Source of the DNA: a virus
Length of the DNA: 29,191 bases
IMG/VR virus record: IMGVR_UViG_3300043438_000084
Coordinates: 1 to 29,191 of that record
Strand: one strand, 5' to 3'
The notes beneath the pieces are model-generated. The model did not search any database. It had not been told where the DNA came from and was given only the letters and a program-made list of their open reading frames with translations. A program made the translations under genes and the position numbers. How positions within the stretch are numbered: the stretch's first letter is position 1; every line of letters starts with the position of its first letter. Positions 6,913 through 13,441 of this stretch are shown piece by piece.

Positions 6913-8241
6913 ATGGCGTGGTACGATATTTTTAAAGCAAACAAAGCAGAAGTAATAGAAGGTTATCAATCTTTTAGTACACCCTTCCAAAAAGTAGGCG
7001 GTGCTAACCTATCTTTACCTTATGTAAATGGTAGATTTTCTACAGCTAACTACATACCCTTTGGTGAGGGCAACTTATACCCTGAGCTGCTTAATCAAAT
7101 GTACTATTCTAGTCCTTTACATGGTGCAATTTGTGACTACAAAACTAATGCTGTAATTGGTGGTGGCTTTGAACTTGTAACTGACAACTTAACACCTCAG
7201 CAGAAACTAGACCTTTACACTTTTGAGCGTAAAACAAAACTAGATAAAATGGTGAAGGCTACCACAAGGCAGTTAGTGATCCATAACAGAGTATATTTTA
7301 AACTATGCTTTAACGAAAAGCGTGAGCTAGTTAAGATTGAAAATTTAAGTCCTGAAAAGATACGAGTAGGTAGAGATAAAAAGACATATTTTATTTGTGA
7401 TGATTGGGCCTCTAGAATAGATGTAAGACAAATCAAAAGATACCACATAACTTGCCAGGACTCTGAACAATTATACTGCTATGAAATTGAAAGCATTGGA
7501 CAAGACTACTATTCATTACCTCAATATTCAAGTGCTTTAAACTTTGCTTTTTTAAGCGGTGAATTAAGTTACTTTGCAAAATCTAATATTCAAAATAGTG
7601 TATTTCCATCTTTTGCTATGATGTTTCCTAAACGACCACAAAGCGAAGAGGAAAAAGATGTACTAAGAAGAACTATAGACAAGCTTAAAGGTGCGGCTAA
7701 TGCGGGTAAAGCTGTAGCGTTCTTTGCTAACTCAGCAGAGCAACTACCTAAAATTGAAAGCTTACCTACAAATGGAAACGACAAGCTTTTTGCTGAAGCT
7801 TCACAATTAAACACAGAACAAATTTGCTTTAGTCACACGATTGACCCGATATTAATGGGTGTGAGAACTACAGGTAGTTTAGGAAGTGGTAGCGACATTA
7901 AACAAGCTTATGTAATCTTTGAAAAGAATGTAGTAATGCCTTTAAGAGGTATGGTAACTGACATCTTTAACGAACTTTTACATATATCTAAGCTTTCTGC
8001 TGAATTCAGTATCAATAATTTTCAAATTATCAATGAAACGATTGTACAATTAGAAGGTGATACCTCTAAAACAAACGACGCTTTAAACTCTTTGAGTCCT
8101 TTGGTAGCAACTAAAGTGCTTGAAAATATGACTGTAAACGAAGTGAGAGCTTTAGCTTCTTTACCTCCTATTGAAGGTGGTGATTTAACCCAAAGTGCTG
8201 CGGCTGCTGTTGCTGTTGCTACTCCAATACCTGTAATATAA
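6913..8241 (+). CDS. Portal protein
   Basis: This 442-residue protein has the usual size for the ring through which DNA enters and leaves the head. Recognisable portal features are an N-terminal stretch leading to NLYPELLNQMYYSSPLHGAI, the stem region with KATTRQLVIHNRVYFKL, and LSPEKIRVGRD. Toward the C-terminus are QICFSHTIDPILMGVRTTG and GSDIKQAYVIFEKNVVMPL, characteristic of HK97/SPP1-type portals in Bacteroidota phages. It ends in an Ala/Val-rich tail. Its stop overlaps the start of the adaptor gene (TAATG). The portal lies downstream of the capsid gene and far from terminase, which is not the common order. Confidence 0.87.
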   Translation: MAWYDIFKANKAEVIEGYQSFSTPFQKVGGANLSLPYVNGRFSTANYIPFGEGNLYPELLNQMYYSSPLHGAICDYKTNAVIGGGFELVTDNLTPQQKLDLYTFERKTKLDKMVKATTRQLVIHNRVYFKLCFNEKRELVKIENLSPEKIRVGRDKKTYFICDDWASRIDVRQIKRYHITCQDSEQLYCYEIESIGQDYYSLPQYSSALNFAFLSGELSYFAKSNIQNSVFPSFAMMFPKRPQSEEEKDVLRRTIDKLKGAANAGKAVAFFANSAEQLPKIESLPTNGNDKLFAEASQLNTEQICFSHTIDPILMGVRTTGSLGSGSDIKQAYVIFEKNVVMPLRGMVTDIFNELLHISKLSAEFSINNFQIINETIVQLEGDTSKTNDALNSLSPLVATKVLENMTVNEVRALASLPPIEGGDLTQSAAAAVAVATPIPVI

Positions 8242-8798
8242 TGCTATACTTTATAACTGAAACCTACTTAAAAACGAATACACCTATAACAGCTAATGTA
8301 GATGTAACAGATGTAACGCCTTACATAGCTACACAGGCTCAACTAAGAGTACAGCCTATCTTAGGTACTACTTTCTACAATGGATTGCTTACAGCTTATA
8401 ATGCTCAGACCTTAAGCCCTAATGAAACTATTTTAGTAGGGTTTATACAGCCTGTAATAGCTTGGCGTTCTGCAGAAGATGCAGTATTCGGTTTAACTTA
8501 CCAATTAAAGAACAAAGGATTGCAAACTCAAAGCGGTGATTACAGCGGGTCAGTAGGTAGGAATGAGGTAGCGTTCGGGATGGAACACTATGCACAAAAA
8601 GCAGCTTTCTTTGAACAAAGATTAATAAACTATTTACTAGCTAATAAAGATTTATTCCCTGGCTTTACAGATGAGGCGAATAGAGATACTGATTTACGCC
8701 CTATGATAGATAGATGTAACTGCAATGGTACCTGTATTGGTAACTGTGGCGGGTTCCAAAGAGATAACGGTTATAACAATAATATACTTATACTATGA
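8241..8798 (+). CDS. Head-tail adaptor/connector-like protein
   Basis: This 185-residue protein directly follows the portal, where gp6/gp15-type adaptors lie. Residues 20-120 are helical: VTPYIATQAQLRVQPILGTTFYNGL, a long helix around IQPVIAWRSAEDAVFGLTYQLKNKG, then AQKAAFFEQRLINYLL. This fits the helical bundle of connector proteins and the type annotated as DUF6712 in Bacteroidota phages. The C-terminus has a short Cys cluster (CNCNGTCIGNC, about residues 153-163) which may bind metal or form disulfides and is unusual for an adaptor. The name is assigned from context and pattern. Confidence 0.6.
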   Translation: MLYFITETYLKTNTPITANVDVTDVTPYIATQAQLRVQPILGTTFYNGLLTAYNAQTLSPNETILVGFIQPVIAWRSAEDAVFGLTYQLKNKGLQTQSGDYSGSVGRNEVAFGMEHYAQKAAFFEQRLINYLLANKDLFPGFTDEANRDTDLRPMIDRCNCNGTCIGNCGGFQRDNGYNNNILIL

Positions 8799-9061
8799 GC
8801 GTAAACTTAATTAAAGATTGGCAAGATAAAACAATAGGTGATATAGAAACCAATAACAGCTTATTTGAAATAGCTGAATTTTACGGTGTAGATGCAAAAA
8901 TTAGTTTTGATTTATTAGGTGATATTGCTGTAGCTTTAGGTTATAGATATGATTATCCTGAAAATTTTGGTATGCCTTATATTCAATTTATTAGTATAAC
9001 AATAGCAGCTAAAGACCCTGAAGGCGGCTCATGGCTTCAAGCAATAGTTAATAATATATAA
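8795..9061 (+). CDS. Small hypothetical protein of the connector region
   Basis: This 88-residue protein overlaps the adaptor gene by four bases (ATGA), and its stop overlaps the holin start (TAATG), so it belongs to one coupled operon. It has no signal peptide or transmembrane segment. It is mildly acidic with alternating helix and strand (LFEIAEFYGVDAKISFDLLGDIAVALGYRYDY). It could be a small neck protein or a lysis accessory; I do not recognise a family. Confidence 0.5.
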   Translation: MSVNLIKDWQDKTIGDIETNNSLFEIAEFYGVDAKISFDLLGDIAVALGYRYDYPENFGMPYIQFISITIAAKDPEGGSWLQAIVNNI

Positions 9062-9525
9062 TGCGACTACAACTGTTCATTTTACTAGCGTCAATTCGCA
9101 CAAGCTTACCTAAACTCATTGCTGTTTTGTGGACATTTTTTTTACCTGTTACCAACTTACTTTTTTTAGTAGGTTTTTGTATCTGCTTGGATACAGTTTT
9201 CGGATTGTGGAAGGCTAAGAAATTAAAAGAGAAAATATCTAGCAGAAGATTATCTAGTATAATATCAAAAATGATGCTTTATCAAATCACCGTTATACTA
9301 TTTTTTCTTATAGATAAATTTATTTTAAATGCTATAATGCTAACCTTCTTTTCAGTTCCGTTAATGCTTACTAAAGTGATTGCTTTAATATTAATTAGCA
9401 TAGAAATATTTAGCATAGATGAGAATTATCGTGCTGTTCATAAGTACGGCTTATGGCACGCATTTAAAAGGGCAGTAGGTAGAGCAAAAGAAATTAAAAC
9501 CGATATAGATGGACTCAAAGATTAA
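9061..9525 (+). CDS. Phage holin (Bacteroidota phage holin family)
   Basis: This 154-residue membrane protein has about three hydrophobic segments, around residues 18-45, 70-90 and 90-120. After the first comes LDTVFGLWKAKKLKEKISSRRL, followed by IISKMMLYQITVILFFLIDKFI. This hydrophobic-GLWKAKK-SSRRL-hydrophobic layout is typical of the holin_4-type family. It forms the membrane lesion that starts lysis. It directly precedes and overlaps the endolysin gene by 17 bases, and the basic, polar C-terminus (KRAVGRAKEIKTDIDGLKD) fits a cytoplasmic tail. Confidence 0.85.
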   Translation: MRLQLFILLASIRTSLPKLIAVLWTFFLPVTNLLFLVGFCICLDTVFGLWKAKKLKEKISSRRLSSIISKMMLYQITVILFFLIDKFILNAIMLTFFSVPLMLTKVIALILISIEIFSIDENYRAVHKYGLWHAFKRAVGRAKEIKTDIDGLKD

Positions 9526-10078
9526 TGCATTTGTACACTTTATTCGTAAATGGGAAGGTGGACTAAGTAGGCACACCGCAGACAGTGCGAGCTCTTACCC
9601 TTGTCCTACAAGTTTCAACGGCAAAAGCGGTTACCATACTAACGCAGGAATTACCTACGCTGCATGGGTTCACTCCTTTGGTAAAGCTAATGATAGTAGG
9701 TTCTTATCTATGAATAGCGAAGATTGGTTTAAGGTCTTTAAGGGTTCTTATTGGGATGGTGTTAAAGCTGACAAAATCAACGATATTACTGTAGCTATAT
9801 TCTTAACTGAAATAGCGTGGGGTTCAGGTACAAGTCAAGCAATTAAGACTGTACAAAAGTGTGTTAACCAGTGCGGCTTAAAGGTAACAATTGACGGCTC
9901 AATAGGACCGCAAACAATTACCGCCATAAACTCACTAAACGGTAAAGAATTGCTATTTGTAATGTTTGTAGAGCGTGAAAGATTTTTCAGAGCAATAGCT
10001 AAAGGTAAAAATTCAGTATTTCTTAAAGGGTGGTTGAATAGATTAAATGATTTTAAAGCGTGTTTTTATGCGATTTAA
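9509..10078 (+). CDS. Endolysin, GH108-type N-acetylmuramidase with C-terminal binding domain
   Basis: This 189-residue protein cleaves the glycan backbone of host peptidoglycan. Residues 1-105 show the GH108 signature: FIRKWEGGLS with catalytic Glu16, then YHTNAGITYAAW. Residues ~108-185 (AIKTVQKCVNQCGLKVTIDGSIGPQTITAINSLNG ... LKGWLNRLNDF) match the PG_binding_3 domain that usually accompanies it, with the 'DG.iGpqT..a.n' core clearly visible. It has no signal peptide, so export depends on the holin encoded directly upstream. The downstream spanin-like gene overlaps its end, giving a compact lysis cassette. Confidence 0.92.
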   Translation: MDSKINAFVHFIRKWEGGLSRHTADSASSYPCPTSFNGKSGYHTNAGITYAAWVHSFGKANDSRFLSMNSEDWFKVFKGSYWDGVKADKINDITVAIFLTEIAWGSGTSQAIKTVQKCVNQCGLKVTIDGSIGPQTITAINSLNGKELLFVMFVERERFFRAIAKGKNSVFLKGWLNRLNDFKACFYAI

Positions 10079-10514
10079 GACACTTATAATAGTTTTAAGT
10101 ACAATCACATTACTTTTTGCTTGCAGTCAATCTAAGCGTGCTGTATGGCATTATAATAAAGCTGTTAAAAATGGCTTATCTGTAGACACCGATACTATAA
10201 GAGTAGCAACTATTGACAGCGTAGCAGTAGCGTATAATGATACTATCATATTTGAAAAGATTTTAAGGTACAAAGATACTGTAATAAGAATTTTAGAGCT
10301 ACCTAAGACCAGGTGGCAAACACGAATAGAATACAGGTACAAAACACAACTAGTTAAACAGGATGTATTGAAGTACAAGTATATCTACAAAGATAAGAAA
10401 CAAGAAAAGACAAAAACAAATTGGCGTTTGTTCTTTTGGGGGTTGTTAGTGGGGTTCATTTTAAACTTTGCTTTACGAATTTTAGACAAATTATACAACC
10501 CATTCAATAAATAG
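10068..10514 (+). CDS. Probable unimolecular spanin (lipoprotein with C-terminal membrane segment)
   Basis: This is a 148-residue protein. The start at 10068 gives a classic lipoprotein signal, MRFKTLIIVLSTITLLFACS, with the lipobox Cys at residue 19. An ATG at 10047 would add seven residues. The mature part is charged and periplasmic-looking, and a single transmembrane segment lies at about residues 120-138 (LFFWGLLVGFILNFALRIL) with a short basic cytoplasmic end. An outer-membrane lipid anchor plus an inner-membrane anchor in one chain is the architecture of a u-spanin such as T1 gp11, which fuses the two membranes at the last step of lysis. It sits right after holin and endolysin, overlapping the latter. 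A simple lipoprotein is the alternative. Confidence 0.75.
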   Translation: MRFKTLIIVLSTITLLFACSQSKRAVWHYNKAVKNGLSVDTDTIRVATIDSVAVAYNDTIIFEKILRYKDTVIRILELPKTRWQTRIEYRYKTQLVKQDVLKYKYIYKDKKQEKTKTNWRLFFWGLLVGFILNFALRILDKLYNPFNK

Positions 10515-10516
10515 TT

Positions 10517-10528
10517 TACATTTACACT
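10517..10528 (+). promoter_or_regulatory. Possible promoter -7-like motif TACATTTACACT
   Basis: TACATTTACACT lies 16 bases before the exonuclease start at 10544. It differs from TAnnTTTG by one base and is echoed by TATATTTACACT before the gene at 18464, another unit boundary. No TTG lies at the right distance upstream, so this is weak. Confidence 0.25.
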
Positions 10529-10543
10529 AAAAAAATTAAGTGT

Positions 10544-11320
10544 ATGAAAAGAAACCGTTTATTTTTCGACATAGAAACTAGCTTTAATGTAGGTATATTT
10601 TGGCGGTCAGGTTACAATCTTACTATTAACCCTGGCGACATTATACATGAGCGGGCAATTATTTGCATTTGCTATAAATGGGAAGGTGAAGAGGAAGTAC
10701 ACTCATTAGAGTGGGATAAAAACCAAAGCGACAAGGCAATGCTTAAGAAGTTTTTAAAGGTAATTGCACAAGCTGAAGAAATTGTAGCCCATAACGGTGA
10801 TCGTTTTGATATGAAGTGGCTAAGAACTAGATGTATATTTCACGATCTAAAAATGCCACCTGTATACAATACTATTGACACCCTCAAAGAAGCAAAAAGA
10901 TACTTTAACTTTAATTCAAATAAGCTAGATTACATAGCTAAATTTTTGGGAGTAGGTGCGAAGCTTCAGACAGGTGGTATGGATTTATGGAAGGATATTG
11001 TGTTTAAGAAATCACCTGAAGCAATGGATAAGATGGTAGAATATTGTAAGATGGATGTAACCGTATTACAGGCAGTATTTGATAAGCTTAATGAGTACAC
11101 ACAAACTAAAGTAAACTACGCAGTATTAAGAGGTGGTGACAAGTACGACTGCCCGCAGTGTGGTACAACTAACATAAGATATAATAAGAAGGTAACGACT
11201 GCAGCAGGGACCATACACCATTGGTTAATATGCAACCCTTGTAAAAAATACTATAAGGTCAATAATAAAACATATATTGATTGGTTAAAGTATAGCATTA
11301 AAAAGAAAAATATTTCTTAA
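10544..11320 (+). CDS. DnaQ-like 3'-5' exonuclease with C-terminal zinc ribbon
   Basis: This is a 258-residue protein. Residues 1-185 carry the RNase H-fold exonuclease motifs: Exo I FFDIET (Asp9, Glu11), Exo II AHNGDRFD (Asp89) and Exo III YCKMD (Tyr167, Asp171). All four acidic residues are present, so an active nuclease is expected. Residues 200-240 form a zinc-ribbon-like module with CPQC (Cys203, Cys206) and CNPC (Cys230, Cys233). The exonuclease is the type found as the proofreading domain of family B polymerases, but no polymerase is encoded in the window. It is a monocistronic unit after the lysis cassette and is followed by a strong terminator. It may act in DNA repair, end processing or host DNA breakdown. 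Confidence 0.8.
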   Translation: MKRNRLFFDIETSFNVGIFWRSGYNLTINPGDIIHERAIICICYKWEGEEEVHSLEWDKNQSDKAMLKKFLKVIAQAEEIVAHNGDRFDMKWLRTRCIFHDLKMPPVYNTIDTLKEAKRYFNFNSNKLDYIAKFLGVGAKLQTGGMDLWKDIVFKKSPEAMDKMVEYCKMDVTVLQAVFDKLNEYTQTKVNYAVLRGGDKYDCPQCGTTNIRYNKKVTTAAGTIHHWLICNPCKKYYKVNNKTYIDWLKYSIKKKNIS

Positions 11321-11353
11321 CTTTACGGCACTCTCATAGCGTGAGTTAATTTA

Positions 11354-11387
11354 CCCTCGTTAGTCTTCGGATTAGCGGGGGTTTTTT
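11354..11387 (+). terminator. Strong rho-independent terminator with UUCG tetraloop
   Basis: A 12-bp stem (11354-11365 with 11370-11381, three G-U pairs) is capped by the very stable TTCG tetraloop and followed by six T (11382-11387). It ends the exonuclease transcript and isolates the late/lysis region from the early operon. Confidence 0.93.
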
Positions 11388-11748
11388 GTGCAGAAAACTT
11401 GACATTCTAGTCACAAATCTTGATAGTATTTTCCACTATAACCAAAATTATATTTTAATGTTGTGCCTAAATTATATTTTAACGCTACTTCTAGGTAGCA
11501 AAAAGCCTATAATTTGTAAAGTATATAACACATTATCTATAAACTTTAAAGTAATTGCCTTATAAACTATGCAAAAGTTAAGGGTATAACCTTAAAAAAG
11601 TAAGCGCAATTAAATAAAAATATGGGCATAACCCTAATTCCTGTACAAAATTAAGTGCAATTCACCCTAATTATGTAATTTTTATTTTTTGAAACCTATG
11701 CTGGGCGTAGAACAAATGTTAAAAAATGTTAAAATATTAAATAAGTTA
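11388..11748. other. Non-coding regulatory stretch upstream of the early promoter
   Basis: I find no convincing gene here on either strand. It contains a 14-bp direct repeat AAATTATATTTTAA (11445-11458 and 11469-11482, 24 bases start to start). It also has a small hairpin GCTACT/GGTAGC (11484-11499), the palindromic module listed separately at 11578-11662, and two adjacent copies of AAATGTTAAA (11714-11733). The last lie just upstream of the -33 box and could serve as an UP-like or bending element. The composition is strongly AT-rich. This is the longest gene-free stretch in the window. Confidence 0.7.
11578..11662. promoter_or_regulatory. Duplicated palindrome plus GCAATT module, candidate operators
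   Basis: The first copy is the perfect interrupted palindrome TTAAGGGTATAACCTTAA (11578-11595), followed by TAAGCGCAATT (11601-11611). The second copy is GGGCATAACCC (11624-11634), followed by TAAGTGCAATT (11652-11662). The shared cores are GGGYATAACC and TAAGYGCAATT. An inverted copy of GCAATTA (TAATTGC) lies at 11552-11558. The layout suggests repressor or initiator binding sites; the HTH proteins at 13253 and 18197 and the DnaA-like protein at 13438 are possible binders. Confidence 0.45.
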
Positions 11749-11777
11749 TTGACATATGTAAATAAGTACTACCTTTG
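11749..11777 (+). promoter_or_regulatory. Bacteroidota-type promoter of the early operon
   Basis: A -33 TTG (11749-11751, in TTGACA) is followed by 18 bases and then TACCTTTG (11770-11777), a full match to TAnnTTTG. It is followed by a ~46-base leader that shares AACAATTTAA (11796-11805) and AAACGCTATGAAAA (11817-11830) with the leader of the ERF gene. It drives the run of small genes beginning at 11824. Confidence 0.85.
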
Positions 11778-11823
11778 AATATCTCAAAACGGGAAAACAA
11801 TTTAACTTTTTAATTTAAACGCT

Positions 11824-11940
11824 ATGAAAAAACTAATCGACTACTTTACACCAACAAACGAAGATGATGCTTACTTAGGTAAGGGAATGTTAATAATGAT
11901 AGGGGCAATTTTAATAATAATTTACTTAGCTAATATATGA
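11824..11940 (+). CDS. Tiny membrane protein, first gene of the early operon
   Basis: This 38-residue peptide runs from ATG at 11824 to TGA at 11938-11940, and the next gene starts at 11937 (ATGA overlap). It has a polar N-terminal half (MKKLIDYFTPTNEDDAYLGKG) and one hydrophobic helix (MLIMIGAILIIIYLANI), so a single-pass membrane peptide. The leader shares AAACGCTATGAAAA with the ERF gene, including the start codon, which supports this start. As the first product of a strong early promoter it could act in superinfection exclusion or host membrane takeover, but that is speculation. Confidence 0.72.
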   Translation: MKKLIDYFTPTNEDDAYLGKGMLIMIGAILIIIYLANI

Positions 11941-12149
11941 AAAACTTAAGAGAAAAACACGAAGCTTGTATCAGAACTATTGACTTAATTATTGAAGGTC
12001 AAAGAATAGTTGATGAGATGATTTGGAGTAACGGTAGAAATAATGAGCAAGGCTTAACACCTTACCACACTGAAGAAAACATACAAGCAGAAATAAGAGC
12101 CATTAACAGGCTTAAAGCAAGATACACATTATTAACAGCTAAACTTTAA
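11937..12149 (+). CDS. Small helical hypothetical protein
   Basis: This 70-residue protein is coupled by ATGA to the tiny membrane peptide before it. It is almost entirely predicted helix by eye (REKHEACIRTIDLIIEGQRIVDEMIW, then NIQAEIRAINRLKARYTLLTAKL), probably a helical hairpin able to dimerise. There is no signal peptide or membrane segment. Its position in the early operon suggests a host-interaction or regulatory role, but no family is recognised. Confidence 0.6.
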   Translation: MKNLREKHEACIRTIDLIIEGQRIVDEMIWSNGRNNEQGLTPYHTEENIQAEIRAINRLKARYTLLTAKL

Positions 12150-12152
12150 AAG

Positions 12153-12479
12153 ATGATTGAGAGAGAATACGATTTTACAACTAACCGCAAGTGTGAAGTT
12201 GAATACTACAGCGAAGACGGTGCAATCCAATACATAGTAAACTTTAACTGGAGCTTTGGTGCCTGGAGTTATGAAGGTGACTTAGAAGTAGAAGTTGAAC
12301 TGCAAGATAGCCTACAGGTAATAAACGGAATAAAGCACTATTACTACCCTAGTGTAAGTCAAGTAAACGAAATGGTAGAATTTATACAGGAACATATTTT
12401 AGAGGACCCTAACGATTTTGGTTTTGAAGGCTTTGTAGAAGATGAGCGTGATTTTCAAACCGATAATAATGAATATTAA
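12153..12479 (+). CDS. Highly acidic early protein, possible DNA mimic
   Basis: This 108-residue protein starts three bases after the previous stop. I count 26 Asp/Glu against five Arg/Lys, with acidic residues spread over the whole length, including EVEVELQD and the C-terminal GFVEDERDFQTDNNEY. The N-terminal half is strand-like (CEVEYYSEDGAIQYIVNFNWSFGAW) and the C-terminal half has a helix (VNEMVEFIQEHILED). Strong negative charge, small size and early expression are features of phage DNA-mimic proteins such as Ocr or Ugi-type inhibitors. There is no sequence family match that I recognise, so this is a suggestion only. Confidence 0.6.
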   Translation: MIEREYDFTTNRKCEVEYYSEDGAIQYIVNFNWSFGAWSYEGDLEVEVELQDSLQVINGIKHYYYPSVSQVNEMVEFIQEHILEDPNDFGFEGFVEDERDFQTDNNEY

Positions 12480-12480
12480 G

Positions 12481-12705
12481 ATGGAAAATAAAACAGCAGT
12501 AGAATGGTTATTGGATAACTTAAACTCAGAACCTTATTCAGAAGCAGACTTTAAACACAATAAAGAATGTTGGGATAAAGCTATAGAAATGGAGAAAGAG
12601 CAAATATTAGAAGCTTTTTTTTATGGAACTGAAAATGCTTATGAAGTACCTGTTGAAGGTGTAGATGATGCAGAATTTTATTATAACGATAAATTTAAAA
12701 AATAA
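12481..12705 (+). CDS. Small acidic hypothetical protein
   Basis: This is a 74-residue protein. I chose the ATG at 12481, which follows the previous stop by one base and gives MENKTAVEWLLDNL, over in-frame starts at 12442 and 12469 inside the preceding gene. It is helical and acidic, with AVEWLLDNLNSEPY and KECWDKAIEMEKEQILEAFFYGTEN. The middle part resembles small phage proteins of the 'KAIEMEKEQI..A...G' type that are widespread in Bacteroidota phages and have no known function. It is an early operon member. Confidence 0.6.
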   Translation: MENKTAVEWLLDNLNSEPYSEADFKHNKECWDKAIEMEKEQILEAFFYGTENAYEVPVEGVDDAEFYYNDKFKK

Positions 12706-12708
12706 ACT

Positions 12709-12888
12709 ATGGAAAATATATTTATACCTACGAGCTTCAGCATTAAACGCAAAATGCAATGGTGGCGTAACCAATCCTCACACGAGGATAAAGGCGGGAG
12801 CTTTGACTTAGACTTATACCTGGCTTACTTAGAAGCTCAAGACGATTATTTAAACCCTAAAACACAAGACAATGAGAAACAAAACTGA
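12709..12888 (+). CDS. Small hypothetical protein (59 residues)
   Basis: It runs from ATG 12709 to TGA 12886-12888, starts three bases after the previous stop, and overlaps the next gene by 17 bases. The sequence is polar with a basic, Trp-containing segment (SIKRKMQWWRNQSS) followed by an acidic helix (SFDLDLYLAYLEAQDDYL). The dense packing and common frame usage make it likely to be real despite its size. Its DNA contains a perfect 6-bp hairpin ATCCTC-ACAC-GAGGAT at 12774-12789. Confidence 0.55.
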   Translation: MENIFIPTSFSIKRKMQWWRNQSSHEDKGGSFDLDLYLAYLEAQDDYLNPKTQDNEKQN

Positions 12889-13120
12889 AGAACGCAGAGA
12901 ATTTAACAACGAGGCAATTACGCAACAATGGCTATTTGCAGACATGAACGGCAACCTAACACTTAAGCAATACTTGAACTTTAGGGAGTGGTATGTTAAC
13001 AGGTGTAAAGAGCTGTTTGCTTACAATAAAAACACGATTATGAGACACTTTGATAGTTTCTTTTTAGTGTATGGATTTGACATTTTACAACAACAAACTA
13101 ACGGAGATGAGATCGTATAA
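12872..13120 (+). CDS. Small hypothetical early protein
   Basis: This 82-residue protein is mostly helical, with aromatic-rich helices (LKQYLNFREWYVNRCKELFAYNKNTIMRHFDSFFLVYGF). It has no signal peptide; the hydrophobic stretch near residue 67 is too short for a membrane span. It overlaps both neighbours. No family is recognised; a protein-binding early function is possible. Confidence 0.58.
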   Translation: MRNKTEERREFNNEAITQQWLFADMNGNLTLKQYLNFREWYVNRCKELFAYNKNTIMRHFDSFFLVYGFDILQQQTNGDEIV

Positions 13121-13256
13121 GCTAACCTATGAGATTGAGGGCAATGTAATAGAAACATACTACTTCCCTTCTAGAAATTTAGCACTTTGGAAACAACGGC
13201 AGCTGCATGGTGACGGCAACCATTACCGAGGCATATTTAAAATAGAAATACAATGA
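13107..13256 (+). CDS. Small hypothetical protein
   Basis: This is a 49-residue protein. The ATG at 13107 (MRSYKLTYEIEGNVIETYYF) is preferred to one at 13071 because it gives a normal 14-base overlap and a clean strand-turn-strand start. It looks like a compact beta-beta-alpha-beta domain: two strands, a helix (SRNLALWKQRQLHG) and a last strand (GIFKIEIQ). It overlaps the HTH gene by four bases (ATGA). The function is unknown. Confidence 0.58.
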   Translation: MRSYKLTYEIEGNVIETYYFPSRNLALWKQRQLHGDGNHYRGIFKIEIQ

Positions 13257-13441
13257 ACCAGCGCAGGATGTTAAGAGTAATCAAGCTCATTGAATTTTTA
13301 AAGATTAAACCTAGACCTATAAGCTCAATGTCACGATACTTAGAAATAAGTGAACGGTCAGTTTATAGATACCTAAAGATGTACGAGCAACTAGGGTACA
13401 AATTAAACAAAGATAAATACAATAAATATTTTTTAAAATGA
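13253..13441 (+). CDS. Winged-helix/HTH DNA-binding protein (HTH_11-like)
   Basis: This 62-residue protein consists of little more than one DNA-binding domain. Helix 1 is LRVIKLIEFLKI, helix 2 is SSMSRYLEI, the recognition helix is SERSVYRYLKMYEQLG, and the short wing is YKLNKDKYNKYFLK. This is the DeoR/HTH_11 layout ('i..la..leiS.rtvyRyl..l...Gy.i....'). It overlaps both neighbours by four bases, so it is coupled to the DnaA-like gene. A likely role is control of early transcription, perhaps at the palindromes at 11578-11634 or the promoters at 11749 and 16287. The targets are inferred. Confidence 0.7.
   Translation: MNQRRMLRVIKLIEFLKIKPRPISSMSRYLEISERSVYRYLKMYEQLGYKLNKDKYNKYFLK

Noticed and set aside
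11388-11823. CRISPR-like or IS-related repeats in the long intergenic region
   Set aside because: The repeats are short, unevenly spaced and lack spacers of constant length; there is no transposase frame or target duplication.
12774-12789. Perfect hairpin ATCCTC-ACAC-GAGGAT as a terminator
   Set aside because: It lacks a T tract and lies in the middle of a coding region; it may be chance.
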